DNA of 60,000 bases from Adiantum capillus-veneris (taxonomy: Eukaryota > Streptophyta > Polypodiopsida > Polypodiales > Pteridaceae), in assembly GCA_014529385.2 (NCBI GenBank), contig CM043963.1:100856912-100916911 (forward strand). The letters run 5' to 3'. This document shows positions 35,688 through 46,578 of the stretch, piece by piece (position 1 is the stretch's first letter; each line of letters begins with the position of its first letter). Made by a program: the position numbers and the translations under genes. The notes beneath the pieces were generated by a model. It ran no database searches and was not told where the DNA came from. It was given only the letters and a program-made list of their open reading frames with translations.

Positions 35688-35699
35688 GCTCTGATACAA
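35688..35699 (-). other. Primer binding site, initiator Met-tRNA, one mismatch
   Basis: The plus strand reads GCTCTGATACAA, the complement of TTGTATCAGAGC. It has one change from the standard site and lies two bases from the LTR. Confidence 0.88.
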
Positions 35700-35701
35700 G
35701 T

Positions 35702-36488
35702 TGTTAGGATATATAACGTAGCTAAGTAGATAATTGAGTAGATTACTTAATGGAGAGAGATAATTTTCACACACAAGAGATTATAGAGTAGAGAGAGAGA
35801 GAGAGTACACACGATATATGTGGTTCACCCGATGTGGGCTACATCCACGGGAAAGCAACCACTTAATGGCTTTAGTACTTCAAACAAGAAGTAGGTTACA
35901 AAGGGATTAGACCCTTAATAGAGCTCCTGCCTTGCTTCACTCTCACCACCTCATACCCACCTTGTTGCATCAACTTCACACTGTGTAATGTGTGTAGAAA
36001 TGGCCTCCTTTTATAGGCCAAAAGGGCTACCCACTCTCATAAGAGGCAGCCATGTGTAGCCGCCCTTGTGTAGATAAGTCCAAATCGGACCCTCCATTCC
36101 GCCCATGTGTGGCCGCCCTTGAGAAGACAAGTCCACTTTTGAATTCGGCCACCGGCCATTGAATTCGGCCACCAGCCACCACCACTGGCCATTGACTTTC
36201 GACCACCGACCATCGGCCATTGACTACGGCCACCGACCAACCGGCCAACCGATCGATCGTTCTTTGACCACTTTCTGGCCGCCATCCGGTCATAATATTT
36301 CGGTGAAAAGGAATATTCTGGCGGGGAGCCGGTTTAGGGTTTGGAGTCGAGACTGGTCGTGAAAATTTTGGTTTTGGGCGAGTGATTTTTCTTCACGCAC
36401 GATGGCTTCTCCTCATAATGAGGGCCTTACGAGTGTGCGTTTTTACCACAAAAAATTACAAGGGGTAAATCAAGCTCCATACTTAACA
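35702..36488 (-). repeat. 5' LTR of fourth Tork copy
   Basis: It is about 787 bp, plus-strand ends TGTTAGGATAT and CTTAACA. It carries the TATA box near 36008, the minisatellite (about 36145-36260) and a short GA tract (35791-35805). Confidence 0.92.
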
Positions 36489-36493
36489 AGTTG
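36489..36493. repeat. Target site duplication AGTTG, right copy
   Basis: It is identical to 30985-30989. Confidence 0.93.
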
Positions 36494-37013
36494 TGCTCGA
36501 GAGACATGAAGAAGAGGATATTTTGGAGCCATGAAGTACCAATTGTCATGCACGAAGACTTGCCTCAAGAACGTGGTATACAAATTCATCCCTCTTCAGT
36601 GTCCTAGATTTGTTATTGTTATGTTGTCAACACAATGATATATTTTCAGTCATAGTATCTTTTACTTTATCTGTTGTCAATCATGTTGCCATGATAAAAA
36701 CTTGTACGGGTTAGATACTGCTACACATAAGTGGTAAGACCTCTCAAACGTATTTGTTCTCAGCCCTTTTTTATCCTGCTTCTCATGAGGCTACTGGGTA
36801 CACCTTCAACCCAAGGTTTGACAGTGAACCAAAAATTCCATTTATTGGTAGCTATTTTTTTTACCTACACCTTATCTGTTCAAGGGGGGGTTTTATCATC
36901 ACACCACGTTATGGATACACCAAAAATCCTTGGTTGTGAGAGAACCTAAAACTCATGGTTGCCGCGTATTCCAAAAACTTGAGGTATCATGAGAGTGGTC
37001 TGTCCAGTTCGGG
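36494..37013 (+). other. Internal region of small non-coding element, right part
   Basis: This continues from 30989. No coding domain is visible. Thymine runs and a poly-G run (36885-36891) are present. Confidence 0.5.
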
Positions 37014-37026
37014 CTTGAGGGGGGGA
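37014..37026 (+). other. Polypurine tract of small non-coding element
   Basis: TTGAGGGGGGGAT directly precedes the LTR start TGTTGGG. Confidence 0.75.
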
Positions 37027-37027
37027 T

Positions 37028-37175
37028 TGTTGGGTTTCCAAGCCCGTGGGAACACCACTTATAGCATGCAGAGGACACTTTAGTTTAGAGCTAGTTTGGA
37101 TGGCTAGTTTTACTCTATATATGTAAGCTTCACAGAAATTAATACAATCAACAATAGTGTGTATACAATGTCGAA

Positions 37176-37235
<60 letters not shown>

Positions 37236-37313
37236 CAATCTCATTTCTTCACCTTCTCTCTCTTGCCATGGCCTGCCTAAGGTGGCACCCACCATAGCTT
37301 CAACCTAGTAGCA
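37028..37313 (+). repeat. 3' LTR of small non-coding element
   Basis: This LTR of about 286 bp starts TGTTGGGTTTCC and ends near CCTAGTAGCA. It has a CTATATATG TATA-like motif near 37113 and a 52-bp TC microsatellite at 37181-37232. The 3' boundary is uncertain by a few bases because the 5' partner is truncated. Confidence 0.75.
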
Positions 37314-37488
37314 TCTCTCTAGCATAGGGTTCTACACACTTGTAGAAGATATATTGATCCCCATTTGTGAATCTGTATAAGCCCTCATAAGTGTAATCCA
37401 TAAGAACTCGCATGGCTTCATTGGTTCTAATGAATCTCACGTTTGGTTTGTTGATCAGTGGATGCCTCTCCTCTATGTATTCGCCCAA
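37314..37488 (-). pseudogene. Possible host exon fragment next to LTR
   Basis: The minus strand reads about 58 codons without a stop, with protein-like composition (for example RFIRTNEAMRVLMDYTYEGL). A splice-acceptor-like CACACCAG precedes it near 37499. The frame stops being convincing exactly at the LTR edge, so an exon may have been split by the LTR element. I do not recognise the protein. It could also be debris of another element. Confidence 0.35.
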
Positions 37489-37980
37489 TCTCCCTGGTGT
37501 GTCGACATTGCAGCATTACTTGCGTTTTTCATGTCTCTGAGTGGACTTGAAAACTCTAGTGGTGGATTATTTATCATGGTCATGGCTCACTCAAAACTCT
37601 CAAGATAGTCGCTTACAGGCCCACTTTGTCTTAGTGCAACTTATCCCTTTTTGTCCCTGATCAGGTCTCTCAAAAGTCAGGAACTTGTGACTCTTTTGGT
37701 CACTATAAAATAGGTCTAGGTACCCTCAAAGTCTAGGTGTGTCCTACTGCCCGCAGCTTTCTTCCTGGCTATACCTGACTCAATTTGGAGTTGCCTATCA
37801 AAAGTTAGAGCAATTTTAGTGAATTGCACTTGAAACAGCACTCAAGACAGTCTCAGGACCAGAACACGGGAGCTTTGGCTTGTATCTTGGTCTCCAGAAG
37901 GTATTTTTAGCTTGAACTTGAGATTTGAGATGTTCTCAAGTATGTCTACAAGATCATCAAGTCAGATACCCCCATTATGC
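37489..37980. other. Unassigned sequence
   Basis: I see no gene or repeat here. Thymine-rich, intron-like composition on the minus side of the possible exon. Confidence 0.4.
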
Positions 37981-39952
37981 TACTGTACATGGATTGCGAT
38001 CCATGTTCCTGTGTCAATTTTTTTTCTCCAAATTTTGATTGCATGTAGACAAGGTCATATGCAATCTAGGTACCAATTTTCATCAAATTCTGAGGTTGAG
38101 GTACATGGATTGTGATCCATGTTCAACCACATCTGGAGTTGATCTCTTGGTAGCTTGTGCACTCTATATCCACAAGCTAAATCTCAAATCTTTTTGGATT
38201 TGAACTTGGTTTGATAGGTCAAATGGCCAATATTAGATTTTCACTGCGGTTTTCTGTTTGTCACTTGTTTTGCTTTCTTTTGACCCAATTTTGCTCAAAT
38301 TTTTTCACAACTAGGCTTGGGGATGTGTTTCCTTGTGTATGCACTACTGATCTGGAAAGTTTCAAGTTAAGTTGTTACTATGGGAACATGGATCACAATC
38401 CATGTTTGGAGCCCAAATTGACTTCTCCTGGTACCATCAAATTCAGCATGATTAGGAGGTCCTATGGTATCATTTTCTTTTTAAATGGACCTTTGGGTTC
38501 AACGTGAGGTCAATTCTGGCAATTTGTGCAAGTACTTGGTAGTTCAGGGCTTTTGGTTTGGTTTTTGATATCCAAATTCAATTTTGAAAAGACCACTAGA
38601 CTCCTTAGCTATGGTGCAAATATGGTATCAGTCTGTGACAAAGGAACATGGATCATGATTGATGTACCTATGTGTCAGATAGTAATGAGACTTGACACAC
38701 AGCTTGTTATTGGTCTCCTGCTCCCTGCTACATGGTTTTTGTGTGATTTGGACTTGTTTAGGTCATGCAAAAGTCAATCCCTAGTAGAGTGTTTAGCTTA
38801 AACTATTTTTTGCCCTTTTGGTCGTTTGTTTGAACTTTTTTGATGATGCTTCTTGGGGACTTTTATTCTTAATGGTCTTTGCTACAGGTTGGAAAAGTTT
38901 CTATCCAAAAATTTATCAGGGTTCCACCACTTTTGGATCTAAATTTTGGTGTGTTGATAGCTTATGATATTTGTAGCCTGCTCATCAAGAAATTTTTGAA
39001 TTTGGATAAGTTTTGTCCAACCAAAACTAACTTCTACAATCTATTGTGACAGTTTTGACAATGAACTATTTTTGGCTCTTTTGACCACTTTTTATAACTT
39101 TTTTGCATATGGTTCTTTCGGGAAAGTTATTTCAAATGGTACCAGCTACCTATTGCTCAAATCTCAGTCAAGTTATTTGATGAGGTACATGGATCACGAT
39201 CCATGTTTGACCTCATTTTGGCATGAAACTTGGTCATCTTATAGTCCATGTTACGGTGATACTCTTCCCTAAATCTTTTTGAATTTGGATAACTTTTTCC
39301 TAGTCAAAAGTGAATTTTTTTGTCTGCCCTGCGGTTTTTGACGAATTTCTATATTTGTCTATTTTGACCAACTTTTTTCAATTTTTTGACATTTTCCCTT
39401 TTGGCAAAGTTGTTCCACTAGTTATAAGGGATGTTTGGCAACATCGATCCATGTTTGGCAACATTTTTTCATGAATTTTGTTATGTTGGTTCTCTATTCC
39501 TTGTAGACGCCAAATCTCACCCCTTTTTGAATTTGGATCCCAAAAGGTTGAAAAACCTCAAATTTTGTGTCTAAAATACCTATTTTGTTGTTTTTGCCCT
39601 AACAGCCAATTCTGATGTGATTTTTGAGTTTTTCTTTCAAGAAAACTTGATCAGAGCAATATCCCTCTGATGCTCACTGTAAGTGGTCAATTTTTCTCAA
39701 AAATGGTCTCTGGGGTACATGGATCGCGATCCATGTTTCTCCATAAATTTTGGTCATACTTCCCAGATTGCTTCTAGAGAGTTTTTTGATGCCCTAGATC
39801 CGCAATTTTTGAATTTGGATCACTTTTGAGGTCTCTACCATCAAATTTTTAGAATTTCATAGTTATGGTTATTTCATACAAAATATGGTTTTCACCCTTT
39901 TTTCCTTCAATGTTTTAGCCCAAATTTGATGGTGGTAGTTTCTACTTACCCT
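37981..39952. repeat. Decayed tandem array, about 270-bp period, palindrome-marked
   Basis: A palindromic word of the form ACATGGATCNNGATCCATGT recurs near 37987, 38105, 38389, 38647, 39186, 39445 and 39719. Except for the first interval (118), the spacings are 284, 258, 539 (twice 270), 259 and 274. Between the palindromes the words TTTTTGAATTTGGAT and TTTTGACCA recur at similar offsets. Units have diverged strongly. No coding frame spans them. The array ends at the transposon insertion. Confidence 0.65.
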
Positions 39953-39961
39953 ACTTCTAAG
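39953..39961. repeat. 9-bp target site duplication ACTTCTAAG, left copy
   Basis: It is identical to 50280-50288. A 9-bp duplication is the hallmark of Mutator-like transposons. Confidence 0.9.
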
Positions 39962-40016
39962 GAGTCCTACCTTAGCCCGAGCAAGATTTTGCGAGCAAAG
40001 CAAAACTCGAGCGAAG
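39962..40016 (+). repeat. Left terminal inverted repeat
   Basis: It pairs with 50225-50279. The best-matched block is CCCGAGCAAG...CGAGCAAA...CGAGCGA. The motif CGAGCAA/CGAGCGA occurs three times within it, possible transposase sites. Confidence 0.88.
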
Positions 40017-40020
40017 ATCT

Positions 40021-41291
40021 ATAGTTGTGGTATTGCCACCGCTCGAAAAAATAGAAAAAATGGCCATGACCATTATGACACTTCTCACGAGAAACTATGC
40101 AGAACATATATAGTACTTTTGAAAAAAACAGACATAGTTTCCCTTGTATATGAAGCAATATTTCAAAAATAACCATAAACCTTCACGGCACCTCACATGA
40201 GGATTTTAAATCTTAACCAAATCCATCAATAGAGTACATAGTATTTGTCCATAATCCAAAATATTAGAACATCTATAGTTGTGGTATTATCACCGCTCGA
40301 AAAAATAATAAAAATGGCCATAACCATTATGCCTCCTCTCACGAAAAACAAAGCAAAACAAACATAGTACTTTTAAAAAAATTGGACATAGTTTCCCTTG
40401 TATATGAAGCAATATTTCAAAAATAACCATAAACCTTCACGGCACCTCATATAAGGATTTTTAATCTTAACCAAATCCATCAAAATAGTACATACTACTT
40501 ATCCACAATCCAAAATATTAGAACATCTATACTTGTGGTATTATCACCGCTCAAAAAAATAATAAAAATGGCCATAACCATTATGCCTCCTCTCACAAAA
40601 AACAAACCAAAACAAACATAGTACTTTTCAAAAAAAATTGGACATAGTTTCCCTTGTACATGAAGCAATATTTCAAAAATAATCATAAGCCTTCACGGCA
40701 CCTCAATGAGGATTTTAAACCTTAACCAAATCCATCAAAATAGTACATAGTACTTATCCACAATCCAAAATATTAGAACATCTATAGTTGTGGTATTATC
40801 ACCGCTCAAAAAAATAATAAAAATGGCCAAACCATTATGCCTCCTCTCACGAAAACTAAAGCAAAACAAACATAGTACTTTTAAAAAAAACTGGACATAG
40901 TTTCCCTTGTACATGGAGCAATATTTCAAAAATAATTAAAGCCTTCACGACACCTCACATGAGGATTTTAAACCTTAACCAAATCCATCAGAACAGTTCA
41001 TACTACTTATCCACAATCCAAAATATTAGAACATCTACAGTTGTGGTATTATCACCGCTCGAAAAAAAATAATAAAAATGGCCATAACCATTATGCCTCC
41101 TCTCACGAAAAACAAAGCAAAACATGCATAGTACTTTTTTAAAAAAATTGACATAGTTTCCCTTGTACATGAAGCAATATCTCAAAAATAATCATAAGCC
41201 TTCACGGCACCTCACATGAGGATTCTAAACCTTAACCAAATCCATCAAAACAGTACATACTACTTATCCACAATCCAAAATATTAGAACAT
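40021..41291. repeat. Five subterminal tandem repeats of about 254 bp
   Basis: Units start at 40021, 40275, 40529, 40784 and 41037 (lengths 254, 254, 255, 253 and 255). Each contains ATAGTTGTGGTATTATCACC, then GGCCATAACCATTATGCCTCC, then CCTTCACGGCACCTCA, with a few differences per unit. Short minus-strand open frames inside repeat with the units and are not genes. Subterminal repeats often bind transposase; that role here is inference. Confidence 0.95.
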
Positions 41292-42335
41292 CAACTGTTA
41301 TGTTTCCATCGTGATATAACGAGATTCTTATGAACACAACAAGACATGAATTTGAATTTTAACATCCACCAATGTTATAAATCTATTGTTCTTATGATGA
41401 CTCGCACACATCATCGATGAATACGTTATGTCTCTGATACCTCTCCGGGATGCAAGAATCGTATAGCGTATCTGCTGCCATGGTTCTAGCCATCTGCTCT
41501 GCGTAGACCAGCAATGCACTTCCATTAAAAAAAAAAAGATTGTGAAGTTAAACACCAAACAAGTAATATAGGCAGTATCGATGATCAATAAATACCGACG
41601 CTAATACAAAAATAGGGACAAAAAAGATGAGAGCAATGTCAATGTCAAAGTAAGAGGTGGGCCTCACTAGTCATCAAAGGGATTGACACGCGATGGCATG
41701 TCACTCTCATCATCAATATCTAAAGAGGTGGACGCCTCCTCTCTCCCCGCTTTCTAGGGAAAAGCAACGGTAACACATATCCTGAAATTAGTGGCTCATC
41801 AATGTTGACTGCAATACATGCTCGTCCTGAAGCCAAGCAAGCTACTAGTACAAGGGTTGTGCCACATCCAAGCTCCAAACAAATACCTCCTCGTCAACAA
41901 AGCAGCTCCATAAAACATGCAATGAAAGAATGGCTCCGCTCCAGTCCTCCTCGCAATGGCTCGCCTGATAATGATCTAGCCTGAGAGAGCTTCAGAAGGT
42001 GATGCACCATAAAAGAATCCGAAGAGTGCATACCAAGCCGGGAGAACAAGGCAGCACTTTCTGATACAAAGCATGGTGGACGCATACCCACTCTGTGAAT
42101 CATAAATAGCATAGAGAAATTACACTGCAAAACAAGAGACGCGATTAGAGCAAACAACAAGACAAAGTTCTGAAATATTGATGTAAAAACAAATGTATCA
42201 CCTCCACACAACCACCAAAACTCTCCACATAACCATATGCTCCATGATGGAGCACTAAAATGCATCGATGAACCACCATCTCCGAAGCACGAGAAAATCT
42301 CTCCACCCAGTCAATGGCCTCTCCTGTTATTTTAA
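41292..42335 (-). other. Region downstream of the minus-strand gene, unresolved
   Basis: Short minus-strand stretches (for example 41894-42265) may be further exons or the 3' untranslated region of the gene above. I could not find splice phases that join them. No named domain is visible. Confidence 0.35.
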
Positions 42336-45300
42336 CTAAATATCAATAATAAATAGCACAAATATTACAAATTTTTTGCATGACTGTAAACAAGATAGAC
42401 CTGCCAAAGAAACCATGATCAACAGCCATCCAAAATCCACCAATGTCAAGAATACCAAATGAACACCAACACGTACATGATCCTCAGTGCAAATGTCCCA
42501 GCAAGGTGAAGTAGTGGAGCCTAAGAGGGACCCACCAAATGGAAGATCTAAAAAAATCAAATATGTAGCCCATGAAACTGATTTTGTGCCCCGGGTATAC
42601 AAGATAGAGTCAGAGTGTGCCCGCATGAGGAGATGCTCGTGTACAGGGACCCATGCAAGATTACGGATCCCCGCCCTATAGTCTGCAGCAATGGCAATGT
42701 AGTCCCCAAAAATAGCCATGTATCAAGTATCCATACAACTAGAGAGACAATGAGATGGAGACTCCATAATATAAACAAAAGAGATACTCTTTCGAGCCAC
42801 GATCGTGCCAGGAGCACTGAGACATTACAGTGAGGTTTAATAAGCCATGCATCAACCACATGGAAGGAAAGCATTAACAAATGTTTTTGTAGTTTACCTG
42901 GAGTTGGCTCCACCTCCTCCTCAATGATCAGATCCACAACCCTCTCCTTTTCCTTTTGTGAGTTGCACATAGCTAAAATAGAACACTTCAAATCAGAGCA
43001 TTGTAACTTTTAGATAGGTAAATATGAGCATGATCAAACATACCTGCATGACTCTCTTCTACTATGTCTACTGGTGGAACCTTCATCACAGCATCCTTTG
43101 ATATCATCTCTTGTAGCTCTCTTTCACGTCCAAGAACATGGCCCTTCTCCATATCTATCCACCATGGACAATTATCTATCTCCCAAGGAGTCAATGTGTG
43201 CATACTAGAGGGATACATGCTTGTCTTGGATCGCTAGTTGAGTCCACTGTCTAGCCAGAAAGGGCATGGTAGGCAAGACACTCTTGGTAACCAAGAACAT
43301 GAAGAATCTACAAAGGTCAATTAGGTGACACGAAGGTTACAAAACAATAACAACGAATAATATATATCTAAGTCAGTTAGTGATTCACCTGAAAGCCAAA
43401 CGTTGTGCCGCCATTCTCAAGATAGGGCCTCGCCTCAAATTTAATTTCTTCAAAGTAGAATGCAAGAGTGCAGTCATGCTGCAAAGGCACCCCGCCTGGC
43501 ACATCCAAAAGATCCGACACAATTTGAAATGTCCTCTGAAAAACCCGGGCCAAAAAATCCTCTCTGCGAAGCCAGCTACAATCCCACATAAAAAGAGGAG
43601 ACAAAATTAAACTTATATATATAAAGACATGATATATATAGTACTTTTAATCTTAGCTATACTTACATGCGAAAGACGTGATCTCCCTTTTTCAGACCAT
43701 ATGCACTCCTTGTAATCTTGTCTGCTTCCAATAATGAAACCCAATGAATCTTGTTTTTCACAGAGGCGTCTTGAAGTGCTATTAAGTTCAGCTTCTCCAA
43801 CGCAGCCCAACTATCAAGACCCCATTTCAAAGACAAAACTCTTGCTAGCCAATCCGTCCCAAGATTGGGATCAACAATGTTAAGCAACTGAAAAATTTAA
43901 TATTGCAAATGACAAGTACTGAAGTAACTTTTTGCACGTTTTTCTCAAGAGAATGCCGTGAATCCATGTTATCTACATACCTTTCCAATTCAATCTTGAT
44001 ATTTGTAAGTAATCTCCTCACAAATTCTCTCTTCTTCTTTCTGATGCTCTTCTGGAGACAAGCTTTGTTTGATAAGAGCAACTCGCTTTTCTTTTTCTTT
44101 TGTCATTTGAATCTAAAATTAAATATAAGTTAACAAGCTTTGAAATCATGCATTTAAATGAGAGCAAAAATCATTTAGTCTGACACATACGTCATAGACC
44201 AATCTGCCAAGGTACCGTCGTGTAAGTGGATACCAAGGCTTTGTACCTTTGGCATTCTTCTTCTGTATAGTGGCAATAAGTTTTTGGTCTCTATCTGGCA
44301 AACCCTTTAGATACATTTCATGGTCTATTGTACAAATATGTGTCGTATTGACAATCTCATCACGAAGATGAGTAACAACAAGAGCATGAGTGTTCATGCT
44401 GCATTGAAAGACCAAAGTGCATAGGACTCGATAGTGTTTCTCCTTTGAAGTGGAGAACTTCTCTTTTATCGCTTCCCTCCAAGCCACGGTGTGATGATTC
44501 CCTTCCCAAACATAGAACATGTGATTTGTGAGATCTTGAAACTTTCTTTGCTTTTTTAACTCGGCTTCAAATTCTTCATTGATCTCATTCCAAAGAGGAT
44601 CCAATGTAGCCTTTATCTCATCTAGAACATTCACAAAGTCAAACTTTAAACAACATTCACAGCACGTGGACATCAATACAAAAATGAAAAGTGTGAACAC
44701 ATACCATTCACAAAACTCTCCTCTCTTTTGCATGTTACCAAAGAGACAATGAATGCTCCTTTCTCTGGCATATAACCTTCTTTTGCAAAGGCCGCCTTCA
44801 ATCCACTGAGATCATCTCTCAAACCTCTCACTCTCGCATATGGAATCAATCTACATAAAGGAATGGAGGGACAATCAAAGCAACTAAAAACACGTGTGCT
44901 TTCAAGAATGTATGCACCTCTATGCATAAAGATCTTTTGCTCATCTTCCATCTCAGACATTGCAGTAACCTCATCGATTATCTCCCATGGGACAATCTGT
45001 AAATCATTCTCCTCGGGGGCTAAAGTTGCATCAACTTCATGTAGAGAGCTCTGTCCCATTTCCATGGAAAGAACCTCCTCACCTTGTGTCTCAGTTTCCT
45101 CTATCATGTGGGTAGCTGAGACTGAAGATACTTGATCACTACCATCTACCTGGCCATACAGAGAAGCATTGTTACTCCTTCCCTTTGTGATCTTCCACGC
45201 AGTTTCGGGTTGTTCCAACATCAACAAGAAACATGGAGACAATAGTTTTACAAAAGAGCCAAACCATATATGGCACCATATTGAAATAAAACACTATAGA

Positions 45301-45821
45301 AATCTCAAAAAAATTTGGACAGAGCTACCTTTGTACATAGAGCATTATTTCAAAAAATACTATAGCTCATAATGACTTCTCACTTGAAAAATTAAGACCA
45401 ATATTATTCACCAAAGAAGTATTAAGCAATTAAGCACAGACAAGATCTCAAGTATTGCTGTGACAACTTTGTAAACCTTGGCATATACATGATAATTATT
45501 GAAGATAGCCATAGACATTCTCTAATAAAACACCTGAATTAAATTTGCAAGAAAGATAATATCAATGTTAATGTTGTAGTAATTCAGAACCATATCGCAA
45601 TATCTGAAATAATGTCAGCATGATTTGCATTAAGCATCATTGAGTACCTTGTAGGTGGACGACCCCTTCGAGCCAACGCGGAGTTTCGACCAGCCATTGT
45701 CAATGCTTGTTCTCAAACCGGAAACCACACCTCTCAAAGCACCCTTCTCAACCCGGAAACCACTCTTCTGAAACCGGAATTCACACCTACTGTAAACAGG
45801 CGCGCGCCGGTGCACGCTCAT
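42336..45821 (-). pseudogene. Multi-exon gene of unknown function inside the Mutator-like element
   Basis: I do not recognise the protein. The start is the ATG at 45821-45819. Exons that fit GT...AG borders and matching phases are 45821-45648, about 45191-44705, 44621-44191, 44112-43981, 43887-43667, 43575-43389, 43307-43044 and 42972-42898; further exons between 42840 and 42336 are unresolved. Introns are short, about 70-110 bp, except the first. Visible features are an acidic stretch around 45060, Lys/Glu-rich charged segments (EEFEAELKKQRKF, MTKEKEKR), and no transmembrane or signal peptide. Lesions: a TGA at 43990-43992 just before a donor site, and an apparent frameshift near 43250. The exon order and phase agreement across eight exons argue for a real, recently decayed gene, either an accessory gene of the transposon or a captured host gene. 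Confidence 0.65.
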
Positions 45822-46578
45822 TAAGGGAATTGAGAAAGAGTCCCTGAATCCACGGACCTGCTAAATCCCTGAACTTACAGAGCCTGATTTGTTGAGCTTG
45901 CAGACCTCGGTTTGTTGAACCTGTTCTATTGTACCCGATTTGCAGACCTTACCGTACCCGATCTACCTGAACTAGAGCTTCCTGAACCAGCGGTACCCGA
46001 AGCAATGTCTTGAACCAGAGCTGCCTGAACCACGAGGCACCGGTGCGCGCTGCTATGGCTAGTATGGTAGGGCTGCTCAACTTGCAGAGTCCTCGACTTG
46101 CTGAGCTTGCAGAGCCCGAGCTACTTGAACAAAAGCTTCCTAAACTAGCTGTATTCGAAGCAGCACGCTAAACCTGAGCTACCTGAACCACCACGCGCCG
46201 GTGCGCACTTCTATGGCTAGTATGGTAGGGCTCCTTGCACACACACGCAACAGAGAAAAAGCACACACGCGTGCAACAGAGAAAACCTTAGAGAAAAAGC
46301 AGAGAGAGCGCATTTCACAGAGGTCGAATGTTTTCGCATATGGAATATGGACCAATTATTAAACATTTAAAAGATTTTTGCATAAGTCAAGCCACTAAGA
46401 GGACCAATTTTACAGATTTGACAAGATTTCAAATAATTGACAAGATTTTGAACCGGATTTGCTTAACGTTTTGGCGCGCCAATATAAGTAATAAAAAGAA
46501 ATATCTTTAAATGATGGTCACGTCTACCTGGGTGATTATGTTTTACGAATGCAAGTTGTCTACACCGCCTTTTAGAGA
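45822..46578. promoter_or_regulatory. Divergent promoter-like region, GC-rich with duplicated 158-bp block
   Basis: This 757-bp gap separates the two divergent starts. Its base composition is much richer in G, C and CG than the surroundings. The block CCGGTGCGC...TATGGCTAGTATGGTAGGGCT occurs at 46040 and 46198 (158-bp spacing), with a weaker copy of GCGCGCCGGTGC at 45801. Words such as CTGAACC and TTGCAGA recur many times. A bidirectional promoter is inferred from position only. Confidence 0.5.

Larger units (their letters stand above)
30990..36488 (-). mobile_element. Tork-like copia element, fourth copy, complete in outline
   Basis: This 5499-bp minus-strand element has both LTRs (35702-36488 and 30990-31791), a Met-tRNA primer site, gag-pol remnants and perfect AGTTG duplications. 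It is the only Tork copy in the window whose boundaries are both confirmed by a target duplication. Coding is dispersed over many frames. Confidence 0.94.
30188..37313 (+). mobile_element. Small non-coding LTR element, 5'-truncated, interrupted by fourth Tork copy
   Basis: The end of a 5' LTR (30188-30269) matches the end of the 3' LTR (37232-37313). A degraded Met-type primer site follows the first, and a G-rich polypurine tract precedes the second. Internal sequence is only about 1.25 kb (30284-30989 and 36489-37013) and has no recognisable coding domains, so it is a small non-autonomous copia-type derivative. The Tork copy at 30990-36488 sits inside it with its own AGTTG duplication. The 5' LTR start is lost at the junction with the preceding truncated LTR. 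Confidence 0.72.

Noticed and set aside
39967-41185. Series of 60-70-codon minus-strand frames
   Set aside because: They recur once per 254-bp unit, are Phe/Tyr-rich, and reflect AT-rich repeat units and not genes.
40021-41291. CRISPR-like array
   Set aside because: Units are 254 bp with no repeat-spacer structure, in a plant transposon. They are subterminal tandem repeats.
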